64,000 nucleotides of DNA from CBDDBH01 sp965225625. Its GTDB lineage: Bacteria > Pseudomonadota > Gammaproteobacteria > JADZEE01. The stretch covers positions 248,001-312,000 of the forward strand of contig CBDDBH010000032.1 of assembly GCA_965225625.1 (NCBI GenBank), read 5' to 3'. The notes below the pieces were generated by a model that had not been told where the DNA came from, did no database searches, and saw only the letters and a list, made by a program, of their open reading frames with translations. Below, in pieces: positions 17,461 through 25,596 of the stretch; the stretch's first letter is position 1, and each line of letters begins with the position of its first letter. Made by a program: the position numbers and the translations under genes.

Positions 17461-17594
17461 TGCGGAACATCTTGCGGTGGTAAAGCTGTTGGATGATGGA
17501 GTCGGCCAAGGCATCCTCTCCCCAATGCTGGCTTTGAGGATTGTAACACCGGGCGGCTGGACGGCCCCGGATCGCTACCGTGCAGTCAAAAGAA

Positions 17595-17632
17595 GCGGCC
17601 CGGTTAATTCGGGGGAGACGAGACCGGGCCGC
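17595..17632. repeat. perfect 10-bp inverted repeat, with adjacent second hairpin
   Basis: GCGGCCCGGT at 17595-17604 pairs perfectly with ACCGGGCCGC at 17623-17632 across an 18-base loop. A second stem, CCAGG 17632-17636 with CCTGG 17656-17660, follows directly. There is no T run after either stem, so this is not a standard terminator. It lies in the gap between the MFS gene and the IS30-family element. Confidence 0.6.
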
Positions 17633-17738
17633 CAGGGAGATCTCCAAGCGGGGAGCCTGGGATCACGATCTTAGTAAAGTGCAGGCGTAAAAAGTTCCCT
17701 GGATGAGTGCGGGAATGACTCTCCCGAAAAGGGGGGTC

Positions 17739-18957
17739 ATCTCAATTGGTCAACGCAACATTATCCTGTATTGCAATGATCCAAAGGCGAATGTGCGATG
17801 ACAAGTTCCGAACGTTACGGCTTCACTGCGAGGGAAAGAACAGAGTTGTGGGAGCGGTTCCTTAACGGCGAATCGTATCGCGAAATTGGCCATTCGTTGA
17901 GCAAGGATCACGGTTCTATTCGAAGTGTTGTCTAAGCGCGCGGTGGGTTTGCGCCGTCTGTTCGAAAACGCTCTAAGCGATCATTGAGCCTCAAAGCGCG
18001 CGAAGAGGTTTCACGCGGTATTGTCGAAGGATTATCGTTTCGTTGTATTGCCGAAAAGATCGGCCGTGCCCGTCAAGCGTGAGTCGTGAAGTCGCACGCA
18101 ACGGCGAGCGGTGTCGTTATCGAGCGGCAAAGGCGGATACTAGAGCCTGGGTAAAAGCTAGGCGACCGAAAGTTTGTCGTCTCGCGACAAACGCGCTTAC
18201 GGCAAACTGTGGCGAGGAAGCTTAGCCAAGATTGGTCGCCTGAACAGATAGCAGGATGGCTTCGGACGACGTTTGAAGGTAATGAGGAGATGCAAGTTTC
18301 CCACGAAACGATTAATCGAAGCCTGTTCGTGCAGAGTCGCGGTGTGCTAAAAAAGAGCTGATCCAGCATTTACGGACGAAGCGATCGCTGCGTCGGCCCC
18401 GAAAGTCAGCAAGAAAGGGGCGCGGCGCGGGGCAAATTGTTGGGGCGGTTTCCATCCGGCAACGTCCCGCAAACGCTGAGGACCGCGCGGTTGCGGGACA
18501 CTGGGAAGGCGATCTACTGTCGGGTGCTGATAACAGTCATATCGCCACGTTGGTTGAGCGCCGATCTCGTTTCGCCAGGCTTGTTAAGGTCAACAGCAAA
18601 CACACCGAGCAGGTAGTCAAAGCGTTAACCCGCAAGATAAAGCAACTCCCAGCGGATTTACGCCAAACGCTTACCTGGGACCGCGGTAAGGAGCTGGCAG
18701 CTCATGAAACGTTTACCGTTTCCACCAATGTGCTCGTGTACTTCTGTGACCCGCAAAGCCCATGGCAACGGGGAACGAATGAAAATACTAATGGGCTGCT
18801 TCGCCAGTATTTTCCCAAAGGAACCGACCTTAGCGTACATTCTCAAGCCCACCTCAACGCTGTCGCCAAAAAACTAAATACGCGACCGCGACAAACATTG
18901 GCATTTAAAACACCAGCAGATATATTTTATCAAAGCGTTGCAATGACCAATTGAGAT
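17739..18957 (+). mobile_element. degenerate IS30-family insertion sequence
   Basis: The element is about 1.2 kb, the usual IS30 size. Terminal inverted repeats are 17739-17759 and 18937-18957, 21 bases with two mismatches (core ATCTCAATTGGTCA). Between them lies a broken IS30-type transposase on the plus strand. No target duplication could be assigned with confidence. The multiple lesions show it can no longer move on its own. Confidence 0.85.
17798..18954 (+). pseudogene. IS30-family transposase, multiply disrupted
   Basis: The N-terminal helix-turn-helix region starts at ATG 17798 (TARERTELWERFLNGESYREIG) and stops at a TAA near 17933. Other frames then supply a second HTH (FRCIAEKIGRARQ...SVSREVARNGE), a piece with QVSHETINRSLF, and from about 18460 a long intact C-terminal part: GHWEGDLLSG (first catalytic Asp), TWDRGKELAAHE (second Asp), and SPWQRGTNENTNGLLRQYFP (catalytic Glu). 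This DDE order and the last motif are diagnostic of IS30. At least four frame changes or stops are present, so it is inactive. Confidence 0.85.
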
Positions 18958-18996
18958 CATCGGCGAAAACGCGAAAGGCCAATTGGCGGGCAACAA

Positions 18997-19029
18997 AAAA
19001 CCCGCGGCAGCAACAGTTAAAGCGGGTTT
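18997..19029. terminator. candidate bidirectional terminator
   Basis: AAACCCGC at 18998-19005 pairs with GCGGGTTT at 19022-19029, with an A run before the stem and only three T in the stem end on plus. On the minus strand the stem is followed by TTTTTTGTTG. It could end minus-strand transcription from the unidentified frame at 19094-19365. Confidence 0.5.
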
Positions 19030-19093
19030 CTCAACCTCGGTTTAGCTGTATTTATTAAGCGCCCGCAAGCTGAGACAAATCGGCGCTACGGCT

Positions 19094-19365
19094 CTAATTG
19101 TAGTTCACTTCCCCAGTTTTTCCATCGCCGTTACGCGCCTTGCGAACACAGCTGAATCCGTAGACCGTCCGGCCAGCGTCTTGATTGGTGAATGGGGTCC
19201 CATCTGCCAGTGAAAGGTGCCGGGGTATGCGGGGATTGGGACCCCTGGCGTTGCCGTATCGGTTCCTATCGGTGTCATCGAGTAAATGCAGTTGACCCAA
19301 TAAGCCGGTTAACGACGGTCGCTTCGCGGCCAAATACCGGAAGTTGATGTATTTGAAAGCGGACG
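19094..19365 (-). CDS. unidentified open frame, probably a C-terminal fragment
   Basis: Between an upstream stop near 19368 and the TAA at 19094 the minus strand has a protein-like open frame of about 90 codons. Visible parts are FKYINFRYLAAKRPSL, GQLHLLDDTDRNRYGNARG, RHLSLADGTPFTNQDAGRTV and a C-terminal KTGEVNYN. It has no ATG near its beginning (a TTG at 19333 is possible) and no good ribosome-binding site, so it may be the 3' end of a lost gene. I do not recognise the family. A hairpin terminator lies just downstream. Confidence 0.35.
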
Positions 19366-19406
19366 TTTAACGACTAAGCTGAGCCGCGCGCCACGATGTT
19401 TCAGAT

Positions 19407-19580
19407 TTAAACCACATGCCGTTTCCGCGTCGGCTCCAGCGCCTTGTATGTTGCGCCGACCAGTTCACAGAGCTTCGCTGCCAGCCGGGCATAGTCCGGT
19501 TTATAAGCTGTTGGCCAGCCCCCCGATACCTTGTTCGGGCTGCCATTTTGCCGACCGCCTGTCTTGCTGCCTTCTGCCAT
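19407..19580 (-). pseudogene. possible phage terminase small-subunit remnant
   Basis: A 57-codon minus-strand frame opens MAEGSKTGGRQNGSPNK and contains GGWPTAYKPDYARLAAKLCEL, which resembles the RPTxYKPEY...AxKLC opening of phage terminase small subunits and related HTH proteins. After GATYKALE the similarity ends and a stop follows, where family members continue for over 100 residues. If correct it records a former prophage in the island. The match rests on one motif and is tentative. Confidence 0.45.
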
Positions 19581-19656
19581 CTGCTTGGCCTAATTAGAAA
19601 TCGGGATTTACATTATGCAATAACATGAATATATGGAGCACGTTTCTAAGAGGGCG

Positions 19657-20886
19657 CTAGGCAGGCGCTGGCCCGGAGCCCTCACGGTGACTCAGCCCCA
19701 GCCACAACAGTATTCCGATTAGTGGAAGCACGGCCATGAGCCAGAAGGCCTGACCGTATCTCTGCTGCTCGAACAAGGGGCCAAGAATTTGAAGAATTGC
19801 AAAGTTCGCCAGAGACCATGATCCGGAAGCGAGGCCCATCATCATGCCGGCCTCATCGCGAGCAAACGCATGCGATCCTGCCTTTAACGCAACCATCTGA
19901 AACCCTCCGCCAATGAACGCGGAGAAGGAAATCAACAAAATCGCCAGCGCAGCCGATGTGGTCCAGGTGGTGAAACCAAATGTCAGCGAGCACCCGGTCA
20001 GCAGAAGGAACATTCCCGTGGGGCGGGCGTTGCCGGTAGCGTAGCGGTCGGCTGCCCAGCCCCAGAAGAAATAACCTATACCCCAGGCCAGCGGTGGTGC
20101 TGGCAGCAGCCAGGCTAGGTCCGCTTGTGACACGCCGAGACCGCTACTCAGATACAACGGAATAATCGTCAAAATGGGGCCGAGAGAAATGGCGGGCAAA
20201 GCGTAGCTGAACACCAGAGCCCAGGTCCGGCGTTCCAGCATGTCAGGCCAGACCATTCTGGTCCGCGTCCTCTCGAACTTCGGCAAATATGGGGGACGAC
20301 TGAAGGCAAGCCAAAGGATAATCCACAGGACGCCGAGAACCCCGGTGAACCAAAAAGCAGCCCTCCAGCCGAACTGTACCCCGACCGGCACGAGTAACAT
20401 CGGAGCCACAATGCCGCCCAGTGTACCGCCGCTGAACGTTATCGCGGTCCCCAGGGCCCGCCGGTCAGGCGGCAGCGACTCGACGGCAGTCTTCAGTGAA
20501 CCGGGGAAAGTGGCCCCTTCGCCGAAACCCAGGGCCGCCCTGACCGCCGCGAAACCCAAAACTCCGCCCATGAATACATGTGAAACACTGGCGCCAGTCC
20601 ACAAAGCCACACCCGCCAGCATTCCCGCACGTAAGCCGAAACGGTCGAGAAGAGAACCCCAGAGGGGATTGGCGACCGTGTACGCAAGAAAGAAAAAGGA
20701 AGCGACACGTGCAAAATCGGTAGCCGACATGCCCGTATCTTCGACAATCGTGGGCGCAAGTACGGCCAGGGCTTGGCGATCCACGAAGGACAGCCCTGAA
20801 CAAGCCGCCATGGCCAGGCAAGGAACCCACATGCGCCAGCCTTCGGCGCGATCGTTAGTTTCAACATTCAAAACACGACGGACCAT
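19657..20886 (-). CDS. MFS transporter, anion:cation symporter-like
   Basis: A 409-residue protein with 12 predicted membrane spans. The region WVPCLAMAACSGLSFVDRQALAV, then FFLAYTVANPLWGSLLDRFGLRAG with the MFS loop motif (DRFGLR) and GFGEGATFPGSLK, is typical of the ACS family (hexuronate/sialate/phthalate-type carriers). The start at 20886 gives MVRRVLNVETND with a GGGAGG site about 11 bases upstream; the frame stays open to 20955. It is the last intact gene before the right island repeat. Substrate unknown, probably an organic anion. Confidence 0.82.
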   Translation of the reverse strand: MVRRVLNVETNDRAEGWRMWVPCLAMAACSGLSFVDRQALAVLAPTIVEDTGMSATDFARVASFFFLAYTVANPLWGSLLDRFGLRAGMLAGVALWTGASVSHVFMGGVLGFAAVRAALGFGEGATFPGSLKTAVESLPPDRRALGTAITFSGGTLGGIVAPMLLVPVGVQFGWRAAFWFTGVLGVLWIILWLAFSRPPYLPKFERTRTRMVWPDMLERRTWALVFSYALPAISLGPILTIIPLYLSSGLGVSQADLAWLLPAPPLAWGIGYFFWGWAADRYATGNARPTGMFLLLTGCSLTFGFTTWTTSAALAILLISFSAFIGGGFQMVALKAGSHAFARDEAGMMMGLASGSWSLANFAILQILGPLFEQQRYGQAFWLMAVLPLIGILLWLGLSHREGSGPAPA

Positions 20887-21077
20887 TGCGATCGTATGCC
20901 TCCCGGCGGCTGTCACGTTAAGGGAGCCGCTGAAATGGTATTGTACGGTCACCAAGGGGGGTCAAAACCTTCGGGTAAGTAATTGATCGAGAACGACCAA
21001 GAACGACTATCGAAAGCGAGCCGTAGTTTGCTATCAATTGTTGATTATGAAGAGTAAAAATCGACATGCCGGTTCTC

Positions 21078-21123
21078 ACTTTTAATCAGTTGGTCGCAGG
21101 TTCGTCTCCTGCACGGCCCACCA
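21078..21123 (+). repeat. attR-like repeat: copy of tRNA-Lys 3' end
   Basis: Same 46 bases as 5670-5715 with one substitution in the T loop (T21105). The sequence upstream of it does not form the 5' half of a tRNA, so it is not a functional gene. It marks the right end of the island. Confidence 0.85.
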
Positions 21124-21261
21124 AATTCAGCGACTTGCGATCCGCCGAGCAGCTCCGAAGGGCAGCACGGAGGTTAGGTTGAGCCGAAGGCGAAAGCCGG
21201 CATACCGGGCACCTTATTCCGCAGGCACACGATACTTAGGGGCAACAGCGAGACCACAACC

Positions 21262-22488
21262 GTGTCGCAGGCAGAGTTAAAAAGAACACCGCTCACAAAC
21301 CCGGTAAGCGAGGCAACGCATACTGCGGCATGTAGATGGCAACTTGAACGTGTTCGCGAGCAGCTGGCAACTGAAGAGTGTGACGCGGTACTGCTGTACA
21401 ACCCGGTGAACATTCGTTATGCGACTGATACCCGAAACATGTAGGTCTGGACGCTGCACAATCGATTTCGATACGCACTCGTGGTCGCTGCGGGGCCCGT
21501 TATCCTTTGGGAATTTTACGGCTGCGAGCACTTACATGAGGGCAATCCGCAGGTAGACGACATTCGGCCGGCGATCACCTGGGCGTATTTCGGGGCCGGC
21601 AATTGGGCGGATGAGAGAGCGGGCGACTGGGCGCACGACCTCTCAGCGGTACCGAGTCGATATTGCGGAAGCAGTCCCCGCCTCGCTATCGATACTGTCG
21701 ATATGCTGGGCGTCAGCTCGCTCCAGCACCGCGGCGTTGTAGTCATTGGCGGCGAATCGATGATGGAACAGGCGCGTTCGATCAAACGCCCCGAGGAACT
21801 CGCGCTCATGCACTGGACGATGTCCGTATGCGAGGCCGGCATGCGGCGCATGCGCTCGGAGCTTTGCGCCGGGATGTCGGAACAGGAATTGTGGGCCTGG
21901 CTTCATTACGAGAACATCGTACACGGTGGTGAGTGGATCGAGACACGCTTGCTCGCGTCCGGCCCGCGAACCAACCCATGGATGCAGGAAGCGAGTGCGC
22001 GGCGCATGCAACCCGGAGAGGTCCTCTGTTTCGACACTGACCTGATTGGTCCTTACGGGCACTGTGCCGATGTGTCACGCGCTTGGCTAGTCGGTGATGC
22101 GGAGCCAACTGCGGAGCAACGAGACATGTCCCGTTATGCAAACGAACAGATACTCACGAACGCCGCGCTGTTAAAGCCGGGCGTGAGTTTTCGCGAATTC
22201 AGCGAGAAGGCGTGGCCGATTCCCGAGCGATTCCATGCGCAGCGTTACAGCTTCGTTGCGCACGGTGTCGGAATGTGCGACGACTATCCGGGTATTGCTC
22301 ATTGGGGCGAGGATTGGCAGCAATCCGGCTACAGCGGAATGTTTCGTGAAAACATGATAATTAGCATTGAGAGCTTTATCGGTGAGGTTGGTGGCAGCGA
22401 AGGCGTAAAACTGGAGCAACAGTACCTGTTCGCGGCCGACGGAGCAGAAGACTTTTGCAGCTACCCGTTCAACGGTGACTGGGTGTGA
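21262..22488 (+). pseudogene. DddP-like M24 metallopeptidase-fold protein with one in-frame TAG
   Basis: A 408-codon frame with a single TAG at 21442-21444. Before it is NPVNIRYATDTRNM, after it VWTLHNRFRYALVV; the family has NMQ(V/L)W here, so the lesion is CAG to TAG. The C-terminal pita-bread domain keeps all metal ligands of the DddP type: FDTDLIGPYGHCADVSRAW (Asp, Asp, Asp), VAHGVGMCDDYPG (His), IESFIGEVGG (Glu) and VKLEQQYLF (Glu). ENIVHGGEWIETRLLASG is a near-signature of DMSP lyase DddP, which releases dimethyl sulfide and acrylate from DMSP. The start is GTG 21262. A downstream GTG at 21481 could begin a truncated product lacking most of the N-terminal domain. Non-lyase M24 relatives cannot be excluded. 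Confidence 0.75.
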
Positions 22489-22641
22489 AGATTCGGCAAT
22501 GGGGAAAGGGGATTAAGCAGTTACAGCAGCGGGTGTCCTTGCGAAGTCCAAGCTAGACAAATAGTTATGTTTCAGTACCAGCATTCATAATGCCGAAGTG
22601 TGAGAATTCAGGTCCTGGCCCTACCGCGGGGTAGTCCCTTT

Positions 22642-23403
22642 TTAAGGTTGTGTCGCTACTTGCCGCAAAGACGCCATTGCCGCTTCAATGGCTTTGATGG
22701 TCAAATCGGCCTCTAAAAAACCATTTGTATCGGCTTGTTGATCACTGAATCCCCAAATCGTGACGGATTCAGAGCTTTGTGCGTCTAAATAACCCATACA
22801 CGTGACTGCCTGCTTTTGATGATCGTATAAGTAAGCTGCACCCACTATTTCACCGCCCATGAAGGTTTTTTCGTCCACCGCTTTTGCTGAGATTTCTGCT
22901 CCAACCAAGATGGCTAAATCCCAGCTCCAATTGGCAGAATTAGCCTGTTGTTTTGCCTTTTCGATCAGTTCAGCACCGGACATATCCTTATATTCGCCTT
23001 CGTGTTCGATAATGTCCGCAAGGGCCACGCTCATAGCGTTGTGGTGGGGAGACGACATCGAGGCGATTTTGTTGGAATCGTAAAGTATCGCAATCTGGTG
23101 TGATGAAAACATACTGGGAGCAGCCGCTAAGCCGGAGGCCATCGATTTTTGTGTCACCCACATAGCCAGATCCTGAGCAATACTGCGGGGCATATAGGTT
23201 TTTGTAGTACATGTTTGCGGAGCAGGTCGTTGGGTTTCCAGCGCTTGGATTAACGACTGTCGCCAAATCACATCATTCTTATCGGCATTGATTTCCGCAG
23301 TTTGTGCAATTTCTACGATTTGTAATTGTTGCTGTTCTGACACGGGTGAGCATGCCGCAACGAGAAAACAAATGGCCGAAACTTGAACTAAGTTAGCTAG
23401 CAT
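22642..23403 (-). CDS. predicted lipoprotein of unknown function
   Basis: A 253-residue protein with an N-terminal signal ending in a lipobox (MLANLVQVSAICFLVAACSP; Cys18), so it is probably anchored in a membrane. The remainder is soluble and mixed, with MSGAELIEKAKQQAN and a C-terminal ADLTIKAIEAAMASLRQ. No family is recognised. The gene is poorer in G and C than its neighbours. The frame is open from a TTG at 23424 but the ATG at 23403 gives a cleaner signal peptide. It stands alone between the DddP-like gene and a MOSC remnant. Confidence 0.65.
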   Translation of the reverse strand: MLANLVQVSAICFLVAACSPVSEQQQLQIVEIAQTAEINADKNDVIWRQSLIQALETQRPAPQTCTTKTYMPRSIAQDLAMWVTQKSMASGLAAAPSMFSSHQIAILYDSNKIASMSSPHHNAMSVALADIIEHEGEYKDMSGAELIEKAKQQANSANWSWDLAILVGAEISAKAVDEKTFMGGEIVGAAYLYDHQKQAVTCMGYLDAQSSESVTIWGFSDQQADTNGFLEADLTIKAIEAAMASLRQVATQP

Positions 23404-23535
23404 GATGTCGTTTCTAAAAGACAATTTCTTAAAAGCATAATTAAATCATACTTGACGGTGTGGTTACTTCTTGAATCCCTGCGATATAGTAAATCGGCAA
23501 AGCGACGATGCCGCTTAATCTGATGGAGACCGAAA

Positions 23536-23741
23536 GCATTGCGCCGTGGATCAAAAGTGCGCGTATCGGTTCTTGAGCCCGACCCGCGCTGCAAGATGAT
23601 CACGCTCGATCCCGACTCGGCAGAATCAATCCCCGCAGTTCTGCAAATGTTGTTAAAGTCCACAACAGTATGGCTGGCATCTACGCTGCCGTGTTAGTCG
23701 AAGCAACAGTGCGGCCCGAAGACACTATAATAGTCTGCTGA
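23536..23741 (+). pseudogene. MOSC domain C-terminal remnant, frameshifted
   Basis: The plus strand first gives GSKVRVSVLEPDPRCKMITLD and DPDSAESIPAVLQ in one frame, then AGIYAAVLVEATVRPEDTIIVC before a TGA at 23739 in another. Together these follow the C-terminal end of MOSC domain proteins, which carry a metal-sulfur-binding cysteine (here in PRCKM). A shift near 23650-23660 separates the pieces and the N-terminal part is missing. Confidence 0.6.
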
Positions 23742-23787
23742 ATTAACATCGTTCGGTCGCCGGTTACCCAAAAGCCGTATCTATCGT

Positions 23788-25395
23788 TCACATATTCACG
23801 CTGAGCTCGCCTTTTTCCCAACGCGCTCGTAGTTCGAATTTTTGTATCTTCCCCGATCCGGTTAGTGGGAACTCCTCCATGCGCACCCACAAATTGGGTG
23901 CCTTATATGGGGCCAGATGTTCTCTCACATAGGCAATCAATGCTTGGCTGGTAACACTAGCGCCGGCTTCGAAGCGGGCAAATGCGGCTACCTGTTCGCC
24001 CCACTTTGGATCCGAAACGCCAATAACGGCGACATCGATAATGTCCGGGTGGGCGTATAACAATTCTTCTATTTCACGCGGATAGATATTCTCTCCGCCG
24101 CGAATGATCATGTCCTTTAGCCGCCCCTCGATCGTTACGTAACCTCGCTCGTCCATAGCGCACAGATCGCCCGAATGCAGCCATCCATCCGTGTCTATCG
24201 TTTCGGCGGTCTTCTCCGGCATATCGAAGTAGCCGTGCATGAGCAGATAACCACGCGTGCAGAACTCGCCGGTTTCACCGATGGGCAGAGTGTTATCGGT
24301 TTGCGGGTCGACGATTTTGATTTCGGTGTGCGGTAATGCGATGCCCAGTGTTTCGCTCTTGTCCCGCAGAGTGTCATCCACACGAACTTGCGTGGATATC
24401 GGTGACGTCTCGGTTTGTCCGTAAACCACGGACAGCGTCGTGCTCAGGTTTTCTTCAAAGCGCCGCACCATATCGACCGGCACTGTCGAGCCACCCACCA
24501 TGATGCCGGCCAGTGAAGACAGATCCCGTGTTTCGAAATCCGCTTGTTCCTCCAGCGCTACAATCATAGTCGGTACGAGGTTGATGAAGTCAGCCTTATC
24601 TTTCTCGATCAGGTCCAGAATCAAGCCCGGTTCGAACTGCTGCATCAGCACGCTGGTTGCCGCCATCTGTAGCGTCCCCAGAATCGCGGCGACACAGCCG
24701 GCACAATGAAAAAGCGGCATGCATATTATCCATTTACCGCCAGCGGGCAGGCGCCAACGTTCAGCAACAAAGCGGGCATTATTTGTGATGCCGCGATGAT
24801 GCAGGATTGCGCCCTTCGGAAATCCAGTAGTGCCCGATGTGTATTGGATCTGGGCAGCATCATCGGCAGACACTGCTGGCAACGGCTGATTACCCGCGGT
24901 CTGCAGAAATATCTCCCAGTCAGCGAAATCTATGGCGTGTTCCAGATCCGGACATTTTGCGCTAACCGCTTTGACCGTGGCGCCCATGTCGGTGCCGCGA
25001 AAGTGGGCCACGTGAAATAAACCAACAGCACGCGATTGCGTCAAAACGTAGGCGAGCTCTTTCGAGCGATAAGCCGGATTTACCGTCACCAACACCATGC
25101 CCGCGAGCGCCACACCATATTCCAACAACACCCACTCCGGAATGTTGTTAGCCCAGACCGCTATGTGGTCGCCAGGCTCGAAATGCACAAGCAAGGCTTG
25201 CGCCACGCGCTGCGCGTCAGCGAGTAACTCCGCATAGGTCCAACGACGGCGAGCTGTCTGATCCGCGACGCCCTCAACGAGCGCATCCACATCCGGCGCT
25301 CGCGCGGCAGTGCTGCGCAAACAGCTACCCACTGTCGTCTCGAACAGCGGCTGGCTGGTGTCAGCGGGATAATACGATTCAGTTAGCTTTTCCAT
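23788..25395 (-). CDS. acyl-CoA synthetase (AMP-forming)
   Basis: A 535-residue ANL-superfamily ligase that would activate a fatty or related carboxylic acid to its CoA thioester. The P-loop-like A3 motif YTSGTTGFPKGA, the YGQTETSP motif, the GWLHSGDLC aspartate, the hinge region GRLKDMIIRGGENIYPREIEE and the catalytic lysine in GSGKIQKFELR are all present. It matches the medium/long-chain FadD-like group in size. It is divergently placed from the luciferase-like gene at 25597, with about 200 bases between, which may hold shared promoters. The acyl substrate cannot be predicted. Confidence 0.9.
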   Translation of the reverse strand: MEKLTESYYPADTSQPLFETTVGSCLRSTAARAPDVDALVEGVADQTARRRWTYAELLADAQRVAQALLVHFEPGDHIAVWANNIPEWVLLEYGVALAGMVLVTVNPAYRSKELAYVLTQSRAVGLFHVAHFRGTDMGATVKAVSAKCPDLEHAIDFADWEIFLQTAGNQPLPAVSADDAAQIQYTSGTTGFPKGAILHHRGITNNARFVAERWRLPAGGKWIICMPLFHCAGCVAAILGTLQMAATSVLMQQFEPGLILDLIEKDKADFINLVPTMIVALEEQADFETRDLSSLAGIMVGGSTVPVDMVRRFEENLSTTLSVVYGQTETSPISTQVRVDDTLRDKSETLGIALPHTEIKIVDPQTDNTLPIGETGEFCTRGYLLMHGYFDMPEKTAETIDTDGWLHSGDLCAMDERGYVTIEGRLKDMIIRGGENIYPREIEELLYAHPDIIDVAVIGVSDPKWGEQVAAFARFEAGASVTSQALIAYVREHLAPYKAPNLWVRMEEFPLTGSGKIQKFELRARWEKGELSVNM

Positions 25396-25596
25396 TTATT
25401 GGGACGCACACAAAACGATGGGCAAGTTCGCCAACATTAACGCCTCGACGCACTTTAATGAAACCCATGCGGTGAAAACTGGGGCATCACGTCCATTGCG
25501 CTCGCCGCTAAAGCGGATGAACTTTACCCAACGCACCTTGTGTGCTCATATACGCCAAAAATTGACAACCTGATTTTGTCGTTGAGGGATCCCTTG

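Larger units (their letters stand above)
5716..21123. mobile_element. putative genomic island integrated at tRNA-Lys
   Basis: The segment is bounded by the tRNA-Lys 3' end (5670-5715) and its near-perfect copy (21078-21123). Seen: sparse coding at the left end, IS91-type and IS30-family transposase remnants, a REP-type inverted pair, a possible phage terminase small-subunit remnant, and many broken genes beside intact metabolic and transport genes. Housekeeping gene order to the left is undisturbed. No tyrosine recombinase, excisionase or relaxase is recognisable, so the island has probably lost its mobility genes. The boundaries come from the repeats; the mobile origin is inference. Confidence 0.65.

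Noticed and set aside
21124..21261. Sequence after the right repeat looked rRNA- or tmRNA-like in places (GAGCCGAAGGCGAAAGCCGGC-type stretch).
   Set aside because: No consistent fold or known RNA signature could be assigned by eye.
8861..22488. Several accessory genes have in-frame TAG codons, which might suggest amber recoding or read-through.
   Set aside because: Intact core genes (for example hisB, hisH and dtd) end in TAG at the expected position, and neighbouring remnants also carry TAA stops and frameshifts. Ordinary decay explains the pattern.
23397..23663. Minus-strand frame of 88 codons between the lipoprotein and the acyl-CoA synthetase.
   Set aside because: It overlaps the MOSC remnant on the other strand and has no motif or ribosome-binding site.
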